Below, one piece after another: positions 25,723 to 33,805 of a stretch of DNA of 64,000 nucleotides. Numbering within the stretch: the stretch's first letter is position 1; each line of letters opens with the position of its first letter. Origin of the DNA: Opitutia bacterium (GTDB lineage Bacteria; Verrucomicrobiota; Verrucomicrobiia; Opitutales; Opitutaceae); assembly GCA_947474365.1 (NCBI GenBank), contig CANJIU010000026.1, positions 34,201 to 98,200 on the forward strand, given 5' to 3'. The notes below the pieces were generated by a model, which did not search any database, was not told the origin of the DNA, and saw nothing but the letters and a program-made list of their open reading frames with translations. The position numbers and the translations under genes are program-made.

Positions 25723-26559
25723 ATGACAAATTATTGTTTTATTCGCGCCGGGCGGCGGCTGGCCGTCGTTGCCTTCATGATGTCGAGTGTAGCCTGGAGT
25801 GCGGATGACCCGCGCGCGGGTTCGAATTCGACGCGAACGACGACGGTGCCGTCCGGGCAACGGGGCACTCCGTCGCGGGCGGGTGGGGGAAAAGGTCCGT
25901 TGCCAGACCCGGCTCTGCTCGATGGGTCGACCGTCCAGGCGGAGAAGAAGTCGGAGACCGGGATGATTGGGGATTTTGAACTTCCCGGTGATGACAACGC
26001 CAAGAGTGGCAAGGTGGGCGGTCCGCAAAAGCAGAACCAGGGTGCGGCCGGGGAGCAGGGGAAGAATTCTCCGATGGGAATGCCGCAGGGTGCGGGTGGC
26101 GCGCAGGATCAGCAGGCGAATCAACAGCAAGGTGGGGCCCAGGGTGGGGCGCAAGCCGGTACTCAGTCGCAAGCGGGCGCGCAGGCGGCCGGCGGAGGTG
26201 CCGAGGCGGGTGGTCCCCAGAATCCCGATGCAGCGGGGAAAGCGGTGGCCGGCGGCGGAGACCAGGGCGCACAGCCCAAGGGAATGCAGGTTGCCTCATT
26301 GGGTGGCGAGGCCTCGGGCGGCGGCGCGCAGGGCGATGCAGGCCTTGGCGAGAAGCCCAAGCAGGTCGCGCTCGGCGACTCCGCGATGAAAATTGAACAG
26401 TCGGCGACCGCCCCGGGTGTCGTCGGTGCGCAGCAACAGCAGGTGGCCGGGGCAACCCAGCAACACGAAAAAGGCACGGGCTCGGGAGGCAAGGGACCGG
26501 GAGGTGCTGCTGGCGGCAATCGCGTGGAAAAGGGACGGGCCATCCCGTCGGGTCTGTAA
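25723..26559 (+). CDS. Secreted Gly/Gln/Ala-rich low-complexity protein
   Basis: A 278-residue protein of unknown function. ATG 25723 is four bases after the previous stop and gives a signal peptide (RRLAVVAFMMSSVAWSA). The rest is disordered and dominated by Gly, Gln and Ala, for example NQQQGGAQGGAQAGTQSQAG and AQQQQVAGATQQHEKGTG, with one better-structured stretch (EKKSETGMIGDFELPGDD) around residue 75. Such composition suits an extended surface or matrix protein. I recognise no family. It is cotranscribed with the TPR/PEGA gene and the calcium-repeat protein. Confidence 0.75.
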   Translation: MTNYCFIRAGRRLAVVAFMMSSVAWSADDPRAGSNSTRTTTVPSGQRGTPSRAGGGKGPLPDPALLDGSTVQAEKKSETGMIGDFELPGDDNAKSGKVGGPQKQNQGAAGEQGKNSPMGMPQGAGGAQDQQANQQQGGAQGGAQAGTQSQAGAQAAGGGAEAGGPQNPDAAGKAVAGGGDQGAQPKGMQVASLGGEASGGGAQGDAGLGEKPKQVALGDSAMKIEQSATAPGVVGAQQQQVAGATQQHEKGTGSGGKGPGGAAGGNRVEKGRAIPSGL

Positions 26560-26578
26560 TCGTTGAACCGCTGCTCCT

Positions 26579-27727
26579 GTGAACTATTTCCGTGTCATCC
26601 TGCCGGTCTTGGCGTTTGCGGCTTCGGCGCTGACGGCGTCGGCCTCAACAATCATCTATCCGGTCGATGCCATCGATGACTTGATGACGCTACCCGCCGA
26701 GGAATTCCGGGCGAAGTACGCGGGAATCAATATTACGGGACTCGGGCCGAGTGACGAAGGCTGGTATGTGCGGTATCGGCACGAGAACCTCACGTGTCTG
26801 TTCGGGCCGTTGGCGGAGCGGGAGGATGCGCGGAAACGGAAGTGGGAAATGGAAACGGTGCGCGACGCCGCCATTCGCAACCGCGCGACGCTCGCCAGCA
26901 GCCAAGTTGATTTTGTCCGGTTTACGTTTTCCGGCGTGATGGGGAAACGTGGCCAGGGTGGCGGAGGGGGAGGTACGGGTGGGATGGGCCGAATCTCGGC
27001 GGACGGCAAGAGCGGTCCCGATGGTGATCTCGACGGAGACGGAATTCCGAATGCGTTGGACGACGACATGGACGGCGATGGAATTCCCAACGACAAGGAT
27101 GACGACATCGACGGCGATGGGATTCCCAACGACAAGGATGACTATTCGTTCGGCAAGATGGACGATAAGATTCGCTCGGAGCTAGGGTTGCCATTGGCGG
27201 GCGACGGCGGCGATGGCAAGGATGGCAGCGGCAAGGACGGAACGGGAAAGGGCGGTGGTGGTAAGGACGGGAAGGGCCAAGGTGGCGACCAAAGTGGTGC
27301 GATCGCGGATGCGACGGCCAAGGGCAAAGACGGTCGCGGAGGTAATGGCGGCGCCGATGCCGGAAGCGACGGAGGCCAGGATGGCCAAGGCGGAGGCGGC
27401 GATGGCTCCAATCAACAAGCTGGCGGGAACCAGCGTGGTGGCCAACGACAGGTGGCCTCGAATCAACGTGGTTCGCAGGGTGGCCAACAAGGCGGTTCAT
27501 CGGGTCAACAAGGTGGGCAGTCTGGTCAGCAGGGCGGCCAGCAAGGCGGGCAGCAAGGCGGACAATCGGGTCAACAGGGCGGACAGTCTGGGCAGCAGGG
27601 TGGCCAGCAAGGTGGGCAGTCCGGTTCGTCTGGCGGACAATCGGGGTCGTCTTCAAGCAGCAGTGGCGGCGGCGGTAATCCGCTTTCCCTCATGAGCGCC
27701 CTTTTGAAGATGATTCTTGGAATCTGA
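26579..27727 (+). CDS. Secreted calcium-repeat (thrombospondin-3-like) protein with Gly/Gln/Ser-rich tail
   Basis: A 382-residue exported protein beginning with GTG 26579 and a signal peptide (NYFRVILPVLAFAASALTAS). Residues about 25-120 form a folded domain of unknown family (IIYPVDAIDDLMTLPAEEFR, GWYVRYRHENLTCLFGPLAE). Residues about 145-185 have three DGDGIPN units (DLDGDGIPNALDDDMDGDG), the acidic repeats that bind calcium in thrombospondin type 3 and OmpA-linker regions. The last 190 residues are extremely Gly/Gln/Ser/Asp rich, with a run of GGQQGGQSGQQ-type repeats. It resembles an extracellular, calcium-rigidified fibre or adhesin. Its stop overlaps the next start (TGATG). Confidence 0.82.
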   Translation: MNYFRVILPVLAFAASALTASASTIIYPVDAIDDLMTLPAEEFRAKYAGINITGLGPSDEGWYVRYRHENLTCLFGPLAEREDARKRKWEMETVRDAAIRNRATLASSQVDFVRFTFSGVMGKRGQGGGGGGTGGMGRISADGKSGPDGDLDGDGIPNALDDDMDGDGIPNDKDDDIDGDGIPNDKDDYSFGKMDDKIRSELGLPLAGDGGDGKDGSGKDGTGKGGGGKDGKGQGGDQSGAIADATAKGKDGRGGNGGADAGSDGGQDGQGGGGDGSNQQAGGNQRGGQRQVASNQRGSQGGQQGGSSGQQGGQSGQQGGQQGGQQGGQSGQQGGQSGQQGGQQGGQSGSSGGQSGSSSSSSGGGGNPLSLMSALLKMILGI

Positions 27728-29109
27728 TGGATAGAGTGACGGCCAGCGGCCCGGGCAGCTGCGCTGCTTGCGCCCTGTGCGTTCGAATCTCCGGGGCCAG
27801 GTTTGCCGCGGTGCTGGCAGTGATCTTGATGTTGCCGGCCGGTGTGATTGCGGCGGAGAATTCTTCGGCAACTCAGGCGATGCAACTGGCCCGGGAAGGG
27901 GCGGCGGCCGCTGAGTTGAAGGACACGGCAACGTACCTCGCGAAGATGGAAGCTGCGGCGGCGCTGCGACCGGACTTTCCGAGGATCCTGGTGAATCTGG
28001 CCGCCGCGCAGCTTGCGTCCGAGCGCCCTGACGAGTCGATTGCGACGCTGGAGCGGCTTGCGGCGCTGGGAGTGAGTTCGCCAGTCGAAAAGTCGGAGGA
28101 CTTCGTGGCATTGCGTGCGCGCCGTGAGTTTCAAGCGGTCGTCAAGAAACTCGCCGCGAATCTTCATCCGAAGGGCGCGGGCGAAGTGGCCTTTTCCCTT
28201 CGTGAGGTCACGGGTCTGATTGAGGGCATCGCGTGGCGGGAGAAGAACGGGCAGTTCTTTTTTGGTGATGTCAATGGACGCGCGGTGTGGGTGCGGCAGG
28301 CCAAGGATGGAACTTTGCGGCGATTCACTCCGGAGGGAGATGAACTCCTCGGAGTTTTCGGCCTCGTGGTCGACGAGGCGGCCGGGGCGCTTTGGGCGGC
28401 GACGTCGGCGGTACCGGCCATGCGGGGCTTTACTCCGGATCAGGATGGCACGGCGGCGCTGGCCGAAATCGATCTGGAAACGGGTGCTGTTCGCCGGACG
28501 ATTCCGGTGGTGCGGCGTGTGGGTGATCAGCAGTCGCACGTGCTCGGGGATCTCGCGCTCGCGGCGGACGGCAGCGTGTTTGTGCCCGACAGTGGCGGAC
28601 CGGTGTTGTGGCGGCTACCGCCGGGTGGAAGTGCGCTCGAGTCATTTGTCGAAAGCGGTGAGTTTCTCTCTCTCCAGGGAATTGGGCTTCTGCCCGCAGG
28701 TGTTGCGTTGCTCTCTGATCACGCCAACGGACTGCTGCGGGTCGATTTGGTGAGCCATGAGGTGCGACGATTGGAGGCGCCGACGAACACCACCTTGATC
28801 GGTCTCGATGGGATGACGTTGGCGGGCGACGGCAGTGTGATCGCGGTGCAAAACGGTCTGAGGCCGAACCGTGTGCTTCGAATCGAGGTTGACGCTGCCG
28901 GCGAGACCATTTTGGCGGTGACCGTTCTGGAATCCGGCCACATCACGATGGCGGCTCCGTCGCTTGGCTGCATCGCGACCGGCGGTGATTTTTTTTGCGT
29001 CGGCAATGCCGGATGGACCCGCTTTGAAGACACCGGGGGGCAACCGTCCGCGCCGAGAGTGGTGCCGATATTTCGCACGGTCCTGCCCGGGAAAAAGAGC
29101 GGTAGGTAA
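27727..29109 (+). CDS. Secreted TPR plus SMP-30/NHL-like beta-propeller protein
   Basis: A 460-residue protein whose ATG overlaps the previous stop by one base. A hydrophobic signal (FAAVLAVILMLPAGVIAAE) is preceded by a 24-residue Cys-containing leader. Residues about 45-130 form TPR-like helices (ATYLAKMEAAAALRPDFPRI, RPDESIATLERLAALG). The remainder is a six-bladed propeller of the SMP-30/gluconolactonase type (GIAWREKNGQFFFGDVNGRA, VFGLVVDEAAGALWAATSAV, GLDGMTLAGDGSVIAVQNGL). The propeller could bind a ligand or act as a lactonase; metal ligands are not clear enough to say. Last gene of the plus-strand run, 13 bp from the convergent VWA gene. Confidence 0.8.
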   Translation: MDRVTASGPGSCAACALCVRISGARFAAVLAVILMLPAGVIAAENSSATQAMQLAREGAAAAELKDTATYLAKMEAAAALRPDFPRILVNLAAAQLASERPDESIATLERLAALGVSSPVEKSEDFVALRARREFQAVVKKLAANLHPKGAGEVAFSLREVTGLIEGIAWREKNGQFFFGDVNGRAVWVRQAKDGTLRRFTPEGDELLGVFGLVVDEAAGALWAATSAVPAMRGFTPDQDGTAALAEIDLETGAVRRTIPVVRRVGDQQSHVLGDLALAADGSVFVPDSGGPVLWRLPPGGSALESFVESGEFLSLQGIGLLPAGVALLSDHANGLLRVDLVSHEVRRLEAPTNTTLIGLDGMTLAGDGSVIAVQNGLRPNRVLRIEVDAAGETILAVTVLESGHITMAAPSLGCIATGGDFFCVGNAGWTRFEDTGGQPSAPRVVPIFRTVLPGKKSGR

Positions 29110-29122
29110 TCGGTGTGTTCGC

Positions 29123-30142
29123 CTACAGGTCCTGCAGCGCGATGAACGCGCCGCCGTGGAGATAGCACACTGTGCGCATCAGGTTCGCGAAGCGCAGGCC
29201 GGTGTTCCCCATCGAGAATTGATAGCGAATCGTGGTGGGGAATCCGACGGCGTTGATGGTCACCCTTCGGCTACCGTTTTCGTCGGCGGGATTCAGCTCC
29301 TCGAGTCGACGCATCACCACATCGGCGGAATCGCTTGAGTTGAATTCATCCCCGAAAACAAAAATGCCCATTCTCATCTTGGGATTGTCCTTGTCGTAGA
29401 GAAACCGCATCGCGTTGTAAATTCCCGGCACGGGATTGCTGACGGTATCCTGATCGTAACGGCGGAGGATTCGCCTGATTGAATCTCGCGTATCGCGGTT
29501 ATCAGGCAACCAGCCACCGGAACCGGTTCCGCGGCGCCCGAGGACAAAGCGGCCGTCGCCATCGAGGAGCTGAATTCCGTCGACATTCGGGTAGACGTCG
29601 AGCACCGCCTCGATTGTGCGGATGGCGATCGGCCAGAGTCCGCCGTTGTTGGGGTCGCGCATCGAACCCGACGTGTCGATGACGAACGCGATGTAATTGT
29701 TTCCCACCGGCAGGCCGACGGGCGCCGGCTTCACGTCGGGCAGCACCATTTCGTAGTCCGGTTTCTTCTGCCGTGCGGCGATTTCCTTTTTCAGGTCGTC
29801 GATGTCAACCAGGAGCGCCTCCTGGCCGCGCTTTTCCCGCTGCAGGCCTTTCTCGAGTTCGTCGATCAAGGCGTGAACGGAATCGTTCCGCAGGCGTGCA
29901 TCGGTGACGAGGGTGGTGATGCGGGCGTTGCTCTTCTCCAAATCCTCCTTGCTGACCTTGAGCTTGGTCAGGGCGGCGGCCTGTTCGGCGAGGGCCTTGT
30001 TCACGTCGACCAGGACCTGCAGCTTCACCTTTTCGTTCGAGTCGACACTCAGCACGAAGATCAGAATGACCGCGCCGAAGCCGCAGCAAATGCAATCGAG
30101 AAAGGCCAGGCTGAACACCTGGGTTTGGCGGCGGCGAATCAT
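29123..30142 (-). CDS. Membrane-anchored coiled-coil VWA protein (canonical MIDAS), ExbD-like helix
   Basis: A 339-residue protein. Short basic N-terminus MIRRRQTQ, one membrane helix at about 10-33 (FSLAFLDCICCGFGAVILIF), periplasmic coiled coil at about 35-125, VWA domain at about 145-335. The metal site is canonical: IDTSGSM with Asp156, Ser158 and Ser160. Asp16 lies in the helix in the FxD context seen in ExbD and TolR (PFIDV, PLLDV), where the aspartate carries the proton. The ATG at 30142 overlaps the stop of the second VWA gene (ATGA), and both have nearly identical helices, so they are ancient duplicates, probably partners of the MotA/ExbB channel two genes upstream. Confidence 0.85.
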   Translation of the reverse strand: MIRRRQTQVFSLAFLDCICCGFGAVILIFVLSVDSNEKVKLQVLVDVNKALAEQAAALTKLKVSKEDLEKSNARITTLVTDARLRNDSVHALIDELEKGLQREKRGQEALLVDIDDLKKEIAARQKKPDYEMVLPDVKPAPVGLPVGNNYIAFVIDTSGSMRDPNNGGLWPIAIRTIEAVLDVYPNVDGIQLLDGDGRFVLGRRGTGSGGWLPDNRDTRDSIRRILRRYDQDTVSNPVPGIYNAMRFLYDKDNPKMRMGIFVFGDEFNSSDSADVVMRRLEELNPADENGSRRVTINAVGFPTTIRYQFSMGNTGLRFANLMRTVCYLHGGAFIALQDL

Positions 30143-31212
30143 GTGTCGGGCCAGGATTTGGCGGGGCTGACGAGTGCTCCGCGGGTGGCGTTGGCCAGTT
30201 CCCAATACAAGCCTGGGGCGCCGGGGTCGCCGGTGAGCATGGGAAAGAGAATGGTGCTGACGGGAATGCGCGGGGGGAGCTGTTTGACCGCGATCTCGAA
30301 AAAGCGGATACGATGTCCCTCTTCGACATCGCCCTCCATCGGCAGGGAGTCGCTGCGCGTGGGGAGTCCGTCAGTAATCAAGACGATGCTGTCGGGAAGC
30401 CGCGGAAGAAAGCGCACGGCGGTAAAGGCCCGCTCCAGATTCGCGCCGCCCTTGGGCACAAGTTTGTTTAGCCGGCTGATCACCTCGGTCATCGTCGGCC
30501 GATCTTTCGTGCTGAACCACTCTTCGCCCCGGGTGGGGATGATGGGAGTGGTTTCCTCGGCGAAAAACAGGATTTGAAACCGCGTCTCGGGGCTGAGCGA
30601 CGCCAACATCCATTCGAGCGACTGGATGACGCGCTGCCATTTCGGAGCCTCCCGTTTCTTGTCGTCCGTGTCGCCGAGACGTGCCGCCGCCGCGTCGATG
30701 GTGTCGTCCAGCATCGAGCCCGAGGTGCGGACCAGAAACACTACGAATTCACCATGCAGCTTCACCCCGGTCAGATATTGCCGCCGGTCGACGTTGGGAA
30801 TGGGGACGGGCGGCGCGACATCCTCGGTGGGCAACGCCTTCTTCTCGCCAAGCAGCGTGTGCAGCGCGTCCTTCAGGGCACCCGTTTGCTGCAGCATCAG
30901 CAGCAGGTCGCGTTTGCGGTCGGTGAGCTTCAACTGATCCTGCGTGCTCTTGGCGTTGATGTCCTGCAATTCCAGTTGGGCGGCGGCGAGCACGCGCGCC
31001 AGCCGGTCGATTTCCTCTTGGGTCATTGCCACCGTGCTTTGAACGCTCTGCAGGCGGGCCCGGGCCTTTTCAACCTCCGCCTTGTCGACGTCCTTCTTCT
31101 GCGAAACCGTCAGGATGAAAACCAGGATGACCGCGCCAAACCCGCAACAAATGCAGTCGAGAAACGCGAGGCTGAACACCTCGGTTTCCCGTCGTTTGTT
31201 GGCGATCGACAT
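30139..31212 (-). CDS. Membrane-anchored coiled-coil VWA protein with degenerate MIDAS
   Basis: A 357-residue paralogue of the downstream VWA protein: helix at about 12-36 (FSLAFLDCICCGFGAVILVF, Asp19), coiled coil at about 38-125, VWA fold at about 155-340 (PKGGANLERAFTAVRFLP, DSIVLITDGLPTRSD). The metal-site motif reads LVRTSGSM: the aspartate is replaced by Arg162, while Ser164 and Ser166 remain. The codon is CGC, not a likely single-base error from GAC or GAT. Metal-dependent ligand binding is therefore probably lost, and the protein may act as a structural partner in a heterodimer with the canonical VWA protein. Confidence 0.83.
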   Translation of the reverse strand: MSIANKRRETEVFSLAFLDCICCGFGAVILVFILTVSQKKDVDKAEVEKARARLQSVQSTVAMTQEEIDRLARVLAAAQLELQDINAKSTQDQLKLTDRKRDLLLMLQQTGALKDALHTLLGEKKALPTEDVAPPVPIPNVDRRQYLTGVKLHGEFVVFLVRTSGSMLDDTIDAAAARLGDTDDKKREAPKWQRVIQSLEWMLASLSPETRFQILFFAEETTPIIPTRGEEWFSTKDRPTMTEVISRLNKLVPKGGANLERAFTAVRFLPRLPDSIVLITDGLPTRSDSLPMEGDVEEGHRIRFFEIAVKQLPPRIPVSTILFPMLTGDPGAPGLYWELANATRGALVSPAKSWPDT

Positions 31213-31242
31213 GGTCGGGAGGTACGAACGCTCGGGTGGCGG

Positions 31243-32736
31243 TCAATCGTGCGCCCGCGAGGTGTTCGCCGTTGCGCAATGCGCAAACAAGACGTCGGCG
31301 GTTGCCGTACCGCATTGGATCGTCAGTCGGTCGCCCGACTCGAGCAGGGTCCGCGCTCCGGGAGCGGAACCCGCGACGCGCGGCAAGGTGCTGTCAACCA
31401 GCCAAAGCCGGCCACTCTCGTGGACGAGCGGAATGGCGCAATCCTCGGCTGCGCTGAAGGTGTCGGGCAGCGTCACATCAGCGCCGATACCTGCGACTCC
31501 AATGGTGCAGCGCCCGCTACCGAGAGCATGTCCGAGGCCTTCGAGTATGACGTGGGTCGGAGAAGGCCGGGGAGTTCCGTGGGATCGCTGTTTCTGTATC
31601 CGCACCTCCCACGATGCGGCGGCGGTGCGTTTCGCCAGGGCAACCGGAACGGCGGTTTCGACCGGGACATCGGCAAGATCCGGCGCCGGCTTCAGACGGC
31701 TCTCGCCGATGCGCGCGGCCCCGCAACCTGCTGCGCCCGGCGCTAGGCGCAGGATGCGATGGAAGCCGGATGCCCGCAACCGCGAGTCAAGGCCGGGGAG
31801 GCGGGCCGCCCGGTCCATGAGGGCAATCGTACAGGGTTCGCCGGAATGCTCCGAATTGCGCAGAAAGGTCTGCACCCCCTGCACCAATGTATTCACAAAC
31901 GCCTGGCTGTCCGCTGCGAGTTGCTCCCGCTTGGCGATCATCTCGTAGGCGCGGGTTGCGGTGTTGATCTGGAAGCGGTGTTCTGGCGCCCCGCTGACCA
32001 GAAACTCCTTCGTTTGCCGAAAAAAGGTCTGTTCGATGCGCCCGTCCTCAAGGATATCGAACGCGGTGTGGCGCAGGAAACGATTTCCCATCGTCCCGGT
32101 CAGGTGTTTGAGCAAATGCGCGAGGCCGGACTGCGGCAGGTGAATGAAGTCCGAACGTTCCAAGTGCTCTTCCGCCGTGAGAAACGTCAGATCCGAACCT
32201 TCAAGATGCACGTCGACTACTACAATCGGCAGGGCGGGATTAAAGCCGGGCCCTCTCGGATCGCAGAGGGCGGCACACGCCATGTCGACGATACCAGCCA
32301 GCGGAAGTTTCAGCTCGCCGGCCATCCCGAGCAGCAGTCCGATTCGTTCCTCCTCGGTAGCGGGATCCTTAAGGTAGGCCCCTGGGACGGCCAGCATGAT
32401 TTTCTCGGCCGGACCGGCGGCGGTTATCTGTTGGACGAACTCCTGGAAAAAATGAAAGGCGAGCTGGGAGAAAGGGGCTGGCTTGCCGGCGGGCCCAAGC
32501 GTGGACGGTTCGTGGGTGAGGCGGGACCAGAAGGTGTGCGCCACCCGGCGCGGATGGACAAACCACTGGTTCTCTGCCGAACGCCCATACGTGAATTTCT
32601 GGCCGTCAAAGTATGCGAAACCGGGCCAGTCAACCACCCCGTCATGGTCGGCGATCGCGAGTGGTTTTGTCTCTTGATTGGTGCAGGTGGCGGCCTGAAA
32701 GGCGGCATCACATAATTCAATTCCTAAGGTGGGCAT
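31243..32736 (-). CDS. Hsp70/actin-fold-like protein with C-terminal FHA-like domain
   Basis: A 497-residue cytoplasmic protein. The N-terminus (MPTLGIELCDAAFQAATCTN) and LPIVVVDVHLEGSDLTFL near residue 170 look like the two phosphate-binding strands of the actin/Hsp70 ATPase fold, but both lack the usual DxGT glycines, so ATP binding may be weak or lost. VPGAYLKDPATEEERIGLLL and LPLAGIVDMACAAL fit the Hsp70 layout. The last 80 residues follow the FHA pattern (CTIGVAGIGADVTLPDTFSA, LESGDRLTIQCG) but lack the Arg and Ser/His needed for phosphothreonine recognition. Placed between the channel gene and the VWA pair, it may be a cytoplasmic regulator or assembly factor. Moderately sure of the fold, unsure of function. 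Confidence 0.65.
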   Translation of the reverse strand: MPTLGIELCDAAFQAATCTNQETKPLAIADHDGVVDWPGFAYFDGQKFTYGRSAENQWFVHPRRVAHTFWSRLTHEPSTLGPAGKPAPFSQLAFHFFQEFVQQITAAGPAEKIMLAVPGAYLKDPATEEERIGLLLGMAGELKLPLAGIVDMACAALCDPRGPGFNPALPIVVVDVHLEGSDLTFLTAEEHLERSDFIHLPQSGLAHLLKHLTGTMGNRFLRHTAFDILEDGRIEQTFFRQTKEFLVSGAPEHRFQINTATRAYEMIAKREQLAADSQAFVNTLVQGVQTFLRNSEHSGEPCTIALMDRAARLPGLDSRLRASGFHRILRLAPGAAGCGAARIGESRLKPAPDLADVPVETAVPVALAKRTAAASWEVRIQKQRSHGTPRPSPTHVILEGLGHALGSGRCTIGVAGIGADVTLPDTFSAAEDCAIPLVHESGRLWLVDSTLPRVAGSAPGARTLLESGDRLTIQCGTATADVLFAHCATANTSRAHD

Positions 32737-32749
32737 GGGGCGGAATGAA

Positions 32750-33610
32750 TTAGGAATAAACGGTGCCGGCCTCTTCCTTAGTCGGCACCTTCATCACGTC
32801 TATCAGCTTGTCGCGCAGAAAGGCCTGGGTCTCGATGATGAACGCCTCCTGCCGGCCTTGCACCAGATGCAGGAAAAACATCAACACGATACAGAGCGAG
32901 AGTCCGACAAACGTGGAATTGAATGCCAGGCCCAGGCCTGTGGTTACCGAAGAGATGTCGCCGTGAATAGCCTGTTCCGCGAAATTGAGCGCATCGCCGA
33001 TGCCGCGAACGGTGCCGATGAATCCGATGGCGGGAATGGCCCACGCAATGTAGCGCACCAATCCCAAGGACGAGTCGAGTTCATCGCCGGCCAGTTCCGC
33101 CCTTTCGCGCACCGCGTTGGCTGCATCCTGCACGGAGCTGGTCGCGTGGAAACGGTGGAGGGAGGCGATGATGCATTCCGGCAACAGACGTTCGCGCCAG
33201 CGCGGTTCCCGCTCGATGGCGCTGCGCAATTCCTTGTAGCGATCGAGCGCGTCGTCCGGAATGATGCGCTCACCCGGCTGCACACGGACAAAATCGTGTT
33301 TGAAAAGGCGGCGCTCAAGGGTGACGTGGACCAGCTTGTAGCCCAGGATGATCATGCCCCAGAAGCAGAAGATGATTTCCCACTTCGGCTCCATGTCTTT
33401 GATCACGGCGTAAATCGGGCGCTCTCTCATCTCGCTGGAGTCGCCTTCGGCGCCACGGGCCGCAATGACCCGGCGCTTGACCATGAACTCATTGGCCGCA
33501 GGCGTGACGACGCTATGGTAGGCCATTTCAACCGTCAGCACCGCAAATATGAAGCCGAACACCGGAACGAGGAACTCGAGGGAAAAAATTCCCTTGTTGC
33601 GGGAGATCAT
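32750..33610 (-). CDS. MotA/TolQ/ExbB-family proton-channel protein
   Basis: A 286-residue inner-membrane protein with four predicted helices: about 8-34, 76-96, 187-208 and 221-250. The last two form the family signature, AWAIPAIGFIGTVRGIGDAL followed by SSVTTGLGLAFNSTFVGLSL. The large cytoplasmic loop between helices 2 and 3 is as in TolQ/ExbB. Such proteins form the pentameric ion channel around a dimer of ExbD/TolR/MotB. No classical ExbD gene is adjacent; the two VWA proteins downstream have the matching single helix with an aspartate. First gene of the four-gene minus-strand operon. Confidence 0.9.
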   Translation of the reverse strand: MISRNKGIFSLEFLVPVFGFIFAVLTVEMAYHSVVTPAANEFMVKRRVIAARGAEGDSSEMRERPIYAVIKDMEPKWEIIFCFWGMIILGYKLVHVTLERRLFKHDFVRVQPGERIIPDDALDRYKELRSAIEREPRWRERLLPECIIASLHRFHATSSVQDAANAVRERAELAGDELDSSLGLVRYIAWAIPAIGFIGTVRGIGDALNFAEQAIHGDISSVTTGLGLAFNSTFVGLSLCIVLMFFLHLVQGRQEAFIIETQAFLRDKLIDVMKVPTKEEAGTVYS

Positions 33611-33805
33611 GTTAATGAAGGAAAACAGACGTGGTCGGGGCGGGAAAGTATTCTTAATGCGCCGATTTTTCTAATTTTCAAACGCGATGATCGGCGTTAC
33701 GTAACAATTTACTTACGTTCGGTTGATTTAAAAACGAACCTTTGTTAGGTAAAACGAGTCTAATCCGTTGTCGCGTTTTGTTGTTCAAAGTTCCAGATTG
33801 ATCCC
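33611..33805. promoter_or_regulatory. AT-rich divergent promoter region with a palindrome
   Basis: This 195-bp gap between the divergent channel and lipoprotein genes is clearly more AT-rich than its surroundings and contains the perfect 10-bp palindrome GTTACGTAAC (33696-33705). It should hold promoters for both directions. I could not assign convincing -35/-10 boxes. Confidence 0.4.

Noticed and set aside
24030..25724. 564-codon minus-strand frame over the TPR/PEGA gene
   Set aside because: Arg/Leu-rich antisense translation without motifs; the plus-strand protein has clear TPR and PEGA features.
27470..27640. DNA tandem repeat in the Gly/Gln-rich tail
   Set aside because: The repetition follows the codons of GGQQGGQSGQQ-type protein repeats, so it is coding low complexity and not an independent DNA element.
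27750..27830. tRNA-like GTTCGAATC at the start of the propeller gene
   Set aside because: The flanking bases do not form a T stem, and no D-arm or anticodon arm can be folded upstream; the segment encodes the leader of the protein.
29123..33610. Zorya-type anti-phage system (ZorAB motor)
   Set aside because: The channel protein lacks a long cytoplasmic tail, the partner proteins have VWA instead of peptidoglycan-binding OmpA domains, and no helicase or nuclease effector gene is nearby.
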